A stretch of DNA of 7,667 nt, taken from an uncultured Collinsella sp. (GTDB taxonomy: Bacteria; Actinomycetota; Coriobacteriia; Coriobacteriales; Coriobacteriaceae). The DNA is taken from the NCBI GenBank assembly GCA_900752275.1, contig CAADUS010000160.1, forward strand, positions 1 through 7,667, given 5' to 3'. The notes beneath the pieces were generated by a model. That model searched no databases, was not told where the DNA came from, and was given only the letters and a program-made list of their open reading frames with translations. The translations under genes and the position numbers were made by a program. Each line of letters starts with the position of its first letter. The stretch's first letter is position 1. Shown here piece by piece: positions 5,115-7,667 of this stretch.

Positions 5115-5262
5115 CCTTTGAATGTCCACGCAGGCTGGTTTTGCCACGAGTAACCATTCAAAGGATTTTTTAATAGGCTTCGCCGGCCCTTTGGACGTCC
5201 GCTTTTCTCAGTGTCCATTCAAAGGGCTCCGAATGGCGTTTACGTGTCCAATGAAAGGACAC
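5115..5262. repeat. CATTCAAAGG repeats (centromere or iteron candidate)
   Basis: CATTCAAAGG occurs at 5155-5164 and 5216-5225 and inverted (CCTTTGAATG) at 5115-5124. A degenerate copy CCAATGAAAGG lies at 5248-5258 inside the dyad GTGTCC/GGACAC (5244-5262). The copy at 5216 is also preceded by GTGTC. They lie 280-420 bases upstream of the partition genes, where type Ib partition sites often are, though plasmid iterons would look similar. Confidence 0.5.
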
Positions 5263-5314
5263 GAGCGCTATGTGTCGAAAACTAGACAGGAACTGCGCGG
5301 TAAACGCGCTATCC

Positions 5315-5333
5315 TTGTATAAAAAGTATACAA
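5315..5333. promoter_or_regulatory. Operator-like dyad
   Basis: TTGTATA and TATACAA form a perfect seven-base inverted repeat around AAAAG. Its TTGTA/TACAA half-sites resemble those of the dyads at 798-843, which suggests, weakly, a shared regulator. Confidence 0.4.
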
Positions 5334-5337
5334 TAAC

Positions 5338-5428
5338 TATCCAATTCTGACAAGCCTCTGCGGCGAGGTTTCTCACACGTTCGCCGTTAGATTCTTGTAC
5401 AGATATTAGACAGAAAATATCCAATTCT
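5338..5428 (+). repeat. Direct repeat TATCCAATTCT, two copies
   Basis: The identical 11-mer lies at 5338-5348 and 5418-5428, 80 bases apart, in an AT-rich stretch upstream of the partition promoter. Possible regulator sites. Confidence 0.4.
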
Positions 5429-5450
5429 TAGCGTGTTTTCGCAGGTAACA

Positions 5451-5459
5451 TGGTAGAAT
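5451..5459 (+). promoter_or_regulatory. Extended -10 promoter of the partition operon
   Basis: TGGTAGAAT gives TG-N-TAGAAT. Transcription would start near 5466, leaving a leader of about 70 bases. No strong -35 is seen, as is common for extended -10 promoters. The box lies in a TGGTA/TACCA inverted repeat (5451-5469), a possible operator. Confidence 0.45.
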
Positions 5460-5494
5460 TAAAATTACCAAAGGCAGACATGACAGAGGTGGCT

Positions 5495-5520
5495 GTGGGT
5501 GGTGGCCACACCACCCCCAC
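5495..5520 (+). promoter_or_regulatory. Leader hairpin before parA
   Basis: GGGTGGTG (5497-5504) and CACCACCC (5509-5516) form a perfect eight-pair stem with loop GCCA, eleven bases before the GGAGG site of parA. CACACC (5507-5512) could instead pair with GGTGTG (5531-5536) overlapping that site. Either a translational switch or a DNA operator for the ribbon-helix-helix partner is possible. Confidence 0.45.
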
Positions 5521-5538
5521 GACACGAGGAGGTGTGAC

Positions 5539-6129
5539 ATGGCTGACCACACGCCCACGATCGCCGTCGTCAATCAAAAGGGCGGCGTGGGGAAATCCCT
5601 CATCGCCGACGAGCTGACGTTCTGGTGCGATAGGCACGGCGTACCCTACGCCTTCTACGATCTTGACCAGCAGGGCGGCACGGCGCACGCGACGGGCGGG
5701 GCCAACGCCGAGACAGCCGCGCGGGTCGCCATCGCGGACACGCCGGGCGCGATCACGCGCCAGCTGAACGACGTGCTCGACGAGGCGGACGTTGTCGTGG
5801 TGCCCGTGAGGCCCACCGAGCGGGACGTGCCCGCGACCGAGCGCACACTCGGGATCGCGGAGCAGGTCTGCGGAGATGCGGCCGTAGGGGTCGTCGTGGT
5901 GAACGGGCGCACGCGCTTCCTCGCGTCGAGCGAGTTCGAGCGCCATGTGAGCGAGTGGGAGGAGCGCGGCTGGGAGGTCGCGCGGGTGCCGCACGCCGAG
6001 GCGGTGGCCCGCGCGGGCGCGGCCGGCGTGAGCGTGGTCGCCTTCACGCCGAGGTCCAAGGTCGCCGAGGCCGTCGACGCGCTCTGCGAGCTCGTCGTCA
6101 CCGAGGCGCTGGGCGAGGAGGTGGCGTAG
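5539..6129 (+). CDS. parA: ParA-family partition ATPase (small, ParF-like)
   Basis: The gene encodes 196 residues after a GGAGG site at 5528-5532. It has the deviant Walker A motif KGGVGKS (residues 14-20, with the family-specific lysine K14), a DLDQQGG segment (41-47) matching the DxDxQG switch, and ADTPG (66-70) as Walker B. The protein has no N-terminal helix-turn-helix, and the length of about 200 residues is that of type Ib (ParF/Soj-short) ATPases that move plasmids over the nucleoid. The canonical T after GK is replaced by S. The next gene starts one base after the stop and encodes a ribbon-helix-helix protein, the usual partner. Low-copy plasmids and some integrative elements carry such pairs. 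Confidence 0.88.
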   Translation: MADHTPTIAVVNQKGGVGKSLIADELTFWCDRHGVPYAFYDLDQQGGTAHATGGANAETAARVAIADTPGAITRQLNDVLDEADVVVVPVRPTERDVPATERTLGIAEQVCGDAAVGVVVVNGRTRFLASSEFERHVSEWEERGWEVARVPHAEAVARAGAAGVSVVAFTPRSKVAEAVDALCELVVTEALGEEVA

Positions 6130-6130
6130 G

Positions 6131-6382
6131 ATGCGCAGGTCGAGGCTGTTGGCTGCTGCGGAGGCTCGAACCGATGAGCTCCGCGCCACGCGCGACGCGG
6201 CTGAAGGGAAGACGCGGAAGTCGCCGCGCACCACGTGGCAGATGTCGTTAACTGTCGAAGAGAAGGAGCGGTTGGCCGAGCGGGCGGCCGAGCTCGGGAT
6301 GACCCGCGCCGGCTACGTGAAGTCGCTGCTCCGCGCCGACTGGGCGCGCGCCGAGCGCGAGCGGCGGCGGGGATCGCGGTAG
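6131..6382 (+). CDS. Ribbon-helix-helix partner (ParG-like), second partition gene
   Basis: The gene encodes 83 basic residues and starts one base after the parA stop, so it is translationally coupled; its weak AGG site lies within parA's end. Residues 34-41 (TTWQMSLT) form the DNA-binding strand, 42-55 and 58-70 the two helices (VEEKERLAERAAELGM, TRAGYVKSLL), the standard ribbon-helix-helix fold. The first 33 residues are a flexible basic tail and, as in ParG, may stimulate the ATPase, including by an arginine finger. By analogy with ParG it should bind the centromere upstream of parA and repress the operon. MobC-like or other ribbon-helix-helix regulators are an alternative, since the fold is shared, but the pairing with parA favours partition. 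Confidence 0.8.
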   Translation: MRRSRLLAAAEARTDELRATRDAAEGKTRKSPRTTWQMSLTVEEKERLAERAAELGMTRAGYVKSLLRADWARAERERRRGSR

Positions 6383-6425
6383 TGACGTATGGCCATATTC
6401 CACATGTCTTGTTGGTTGCACTGAT

Positions 6426-6455
6426 AAACGGGCCGGTCAGGCTCGTTTTTTTTTT
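6426..6455 (+). terminator. Intrinsic terminator of the partition operon
   Basis: ACGGGCC (6428-6434) pairs with GGCTCGT (6440-6446) around GGTCA with one G-U pair, followed by ten T (6446-6455). It lies about 45 bases after the last partition stop codon. Confidence 0.9.
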
Positions 6456-6510
6456 CACATGGACGATTATGAGTCTTGATGGTCGGCAACCTTCCGTCGT
6501 ACATCTTGCA

Positions 6511-6598
6511 GGATCTCACGGGGCATCACCCCCGCTACGCCCCTGCGGACTGATGGCGCGTGGTAACGGCACGCGTGCCGGGCAAGCCCCTGGTGAAC
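6511..6598. repeat. Structured repeat R2 (three hairpins), second copy
   Basis: Direct-repeat partner of 4981-5073, 1.53 kb away on the other side of the partition genes. Stems: GGGG/CCCC around CATCA (6520-6532); CGCGTG/CACGCG with a seven-base loop (6557-6575); CCGGG/CCTGG with loop CAAGCC (6578-6593). CGGCACGCGTGCCG (6567-6580) is also a perfect 14-base palindrome, offering an alternative fold. Confidence 0.65.
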
Positions 6599-6766
6599 CG
6601 GCACGACCGCGCACGGTCGGCGCGCCCTTGCCGGCGGTCGCTGGGGCCGGGGGTTGCGCAGCTACCGCAGAGTCGGTGGCCGTGGCCGGCGGGCCGGCTC
6701 TCCTTCCCTTCTTTCCACAGGGGAGGACGGCCCCCGAAAACCTTGCTCCAAATCCTCCCACAGAAG

Positions 6767-7112
6767 GTCGGTCCAGTTTACGTCCACCTCGGTCCAGTTG
6801 ACTGGACGGAGAACTGGACGTAAAAAAGCCACGTTTACCTGCGGAAACGTTTTAAAGGAATACCCTCGGTCCAACTTGTCCAGGTTGTCTACCAAAAAAT
6901 AATACCTTCGCGTGTACGCAAGATTTTCGAGGCTTCGAAGACATGGCGCGTCTTCGCGCGTGTTTACTTATTGCGTAAGCTAATTCTTTTGCCGGACAAG
7001 TTGGACAACCTGGACCGGGGACTGTCCACGTCGTTGTTTCCGCAGGTCAAACGCTCGTTTTACCGGTCCACCTCCGTCCAGCAAACTGGACCGAGGTGGA
7101 CCGGAACTGGAC
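6767..7112. repeat. Large imperfect inverted repeat of GTCCA-type units
   Basis: The left arm (6767-6892) read on the minus strand matches the right arm (6994-7112) on the plus strand. Matching landmarks in order: TTGGACAACCTGGAC-type repeats (6864-6889 with 6994-7019), TTTCCGCAGGT (6837-6847 with 7037-7047), and a 29-base block identical at 26 positions (6771-6799 with 7084-7112). The 100-base centre (6893-6993) is AT-richer with small dyads such as GAAGAC/GTCTTC. This is the typical look of a replication origin, centromere or multi-site recombination locus. Confidence 0.7.
7063..7104. repeat. 42-base near-perfect palindrome in the right arm
   Basis: CCGGTCCACCTC pairs with GAGGTGGACCGG and, after one C-C mismatch, GTCCAG pairs with CTGGAC around a CAAA loop. 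The left arm has a shorter equivalent, GTCCAGT/ACTGGAC, at 6792-6807. Confidence 0.8.
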
Positions 7113-7219
7113 GTGGCGTGTCCAGCGGGGTTTTCGACCGCCTTTTCGGGGTGTCTTTTCATGGATAGCGGTTAAGGCAAAGGCCCTGCGGGCACTTCGC
7201 CATGTGGCGTTACGTGACA

Positions 7220-7239
7220 GCGGCGGCCACGGCCGCCGC
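7220..7239. repeat. GC-rich palindrome
   Basis: GCGGCGGCC and GGCCGCCGC form a nine-base inverted repeat with only AC between. It has no T-run, so it is not a terminator by itself. Confidence 0.5.
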
Positions 7240-7311
7240 CCTTGCGCCAACCCGCCGCGTGCGGTGGCACGTGCGCCGAGCCTCCGGTCGCCGCGCCGCC
7301 CCTCGACAGCA

Positions 7312-7334
7312 CATATATAAGCGGCGTCGCCGCT
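7312..7334 (-). terminator. Possible terminator of the recombinase gene
   Basis: On the minus strand AGCGG and CCGCT pair around CGACG directly at the stop codon, followed by TTATATAT. The stem is short and the tail is not a pure T-run. Confidence 0.35.
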
Positions 7335-7667
7335 ACTGCGGTTCGGCCGCCGTCTTCCAACGGATCTCGACGGCCATCGTCACGTCGTAGCTCGGGTGCT
7401 TGTACCCCTTGCCCCGTCCGCCGCCCTCGGCCGGCGTCAGGTAGACGTCGCAGAGCAGGTCGATGACCGCGCGCTTCACGTCGAGCGGGGCGTCAGGGAA
7501 CTCCTCGGCGGGCGTCGGCTCCGCGATGAGCGCCGGCACGGCGGGCTCGGCGCACCGCGCCTCGTTGAGCTCGACGGTGAGCGCGTTCACGCGGTCGTCG
7601 ATCTCCTTCACCATGCCGACCAAGAGATCGGGGCTGACGTCCCGCTCGGCCGCCGACCGGGCGAGCG
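7333..7667 (-). CDS. Serine recombinase, C-terminal end only (partial)
   Basis: The minus-strand frame is open from the right edge (no start inside is needed) to a TAG at 7333, 111 codons. It begins with a charged helix (LARSAAERDVSPDLLVGMVK then EIDDRVNALTVELNEA) that would be the end of the coiled-coil region. It then has the signature of large serine recombinase C-termini: APLDVKRAVIDLLCDVYL, a Gly/Arg loop, and VEIRWKTA as the final strand. The catalytic serine domain and zinc ribbon lie outside the window. Large serine recombinases integrate and excise mobile elements at att sites usually beside their own gene. The ATG at 7623 is internal. Alternatives within the same superfamily (transposon resolvase-like TnpX types) cannot be separated here. 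Confidence 0.7.
   Translation of the reverse strand, partial: LARSAAERDVSPDLLVGMVKEIDDRVNALTVELNEARCAEPAVPALIAEPTPAEEFPDAPLDVKRAVIDLLCDVYLTPAEGGGRGKGYKHPSYDVTMAVEIRWKTAAEPQ

Larger units (their letters stand above)
4743..5538. other. Gene-free control region between the divergent clusters
   Basis: No gene is supported in these ~800 bases. A minus-strand frame of 130 codons (5218-4826) crosses the structured repeat R1, but the second copy of that repeat does not keep the frame, so it is rejected as coding. The stretch holds, in order, palindromes (4787-4957), repeat R1, CATTCAAAGG repeats, a TTGTATA dyad, a duplicated TATCCAATTCT and the partition operon promoter and leader. This is the expected place for a centromere and possibly an origin. 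Confidence 0.6.
6383..7332. other. Gene-free stretch rich in structured repeats
   Basis: No supported gene in about 950 bases. It holds the partition terminator, repeat R2, a CGACCG/CGGTCG hairpin (6604-6619), the GTCCA-type inverted arms, GC-rich palindromes and the downstream terminator of the recombinase. Frames that cross it are read from both strands of the inverted arms and lack ribosome binding sites. Confidence 0.6.

Noticed and set aside
4826..5218. Minus-strand frame of 130 codons with a GGAG before its ATG
   Set aside because: It crosses the three-hairpin repeat R1; the second copy R2 has length changes and stops that break the frame, so the repeat is kept for structure, not protein.
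5115..5262. CRISPR array
   Set aside because: Repeats are ten bases, in both orientations and irregularly spaced.
5428..6234. Long minus-strand open frame opposite parA (268 codons)
   Set aside because: It is antisense to a clear Walker-motif ATPase gene, with Arg/His/Gly-rich composition and no family resemblance.
6960..6976. DnaA box
   Set aside because: TTACTTATTGCG differs too much from the TTATCCACA consensus.
6654..7168. Similar-looking short proteins on both strands (LDNLDRG, FPQV motifs)
   Set aside because: The similarity arises because the two arms are inverted DNA repeats; no ribosome binding sites, and the tails diverge.

Overview
The window looks like accessory DNA (a mobile element or an integrated plasmid-like element) of a high-GC bacterium. 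Three things fit a gut actinobacterium of the Coriobacteriia (Collinsella/Olsenella-like): the GC-rich codon use, strong GGAGG-type ribosome binding sites, and small genes resembling those on mobile elements of gut Gram-positives. This is an inference from style, not a taxonomic proof. No ribosomal RNA, tRNA, CRISPR array, relaxase or replication initiator is visible.

Layout. (1) 1-~570: the 5' part of an IS110-family transposase gene on the minus strand, running off the left edge, preceded by a structured non-coding end of the kind that encodes the bridge RNA in this family. (2) ~800-2310, plus strand: a promoter overlapping two TACAATATGTTG palindromes, a leader with three GCTCGATGC repeats, a small excisionase/MerR-type DNA-binding protein (991-1371), then an acidic unknown protein whose 5' end (1383-1505) and body (1534-2169) lie in different frames, then three consecutive hairpins. 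(3) 2358-3322, plus strand, less GC-rich: a 114-residue protein with a twin-arginine motif and membrane segments, then a coiled-coil/two-helix membrane protein split in two frames at an A7 run. (4) 4742-3473, minus strand: a three-gene cluster (a frameshifted small protein, a 232-residue protein of a mobile-element type, a 53-residue protein) with a strong hairpin terminator inside it. (5) 4743-5538: a gene-free control region with palindromes, a three-hairpin repeat (R1), CATTCAAAGG repeats and promoter/operator-like dyads. (6) 5539-6382, plus strand: a ParF/ParG-like partition pair (small ParA ATPase and ribbon-helix-helix partner) closed by a textbook terminator. (7) 6383-7332: about 950 bases without a gene, holding a second copy (R2) of the three-hairpin repeat and a pair of ~120-base inverted arms made of GTCCA-type repeats around an AT-rich centre. 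(8) 7333-7667, minus strand: the C-terminal end of what looks like a large serine recombinase, running off the right edge.

How it fits together. The partition pair lies between two copies of a structured repeat and next to large iteron-like arms, with a site-specific recombinase beyond. The likely reading is a maintenance/transfer module (partition, possible origin or oriT-like structures, integration) plus a cargo or regulatory part on the left. Three genes carry an apparent one-base frame change. All three can be repaired by adding bases rather than removing them, two of them at a homopolymer, so base-calling errors or gene decay must be ruled out before programmed frameshifting is proposed.
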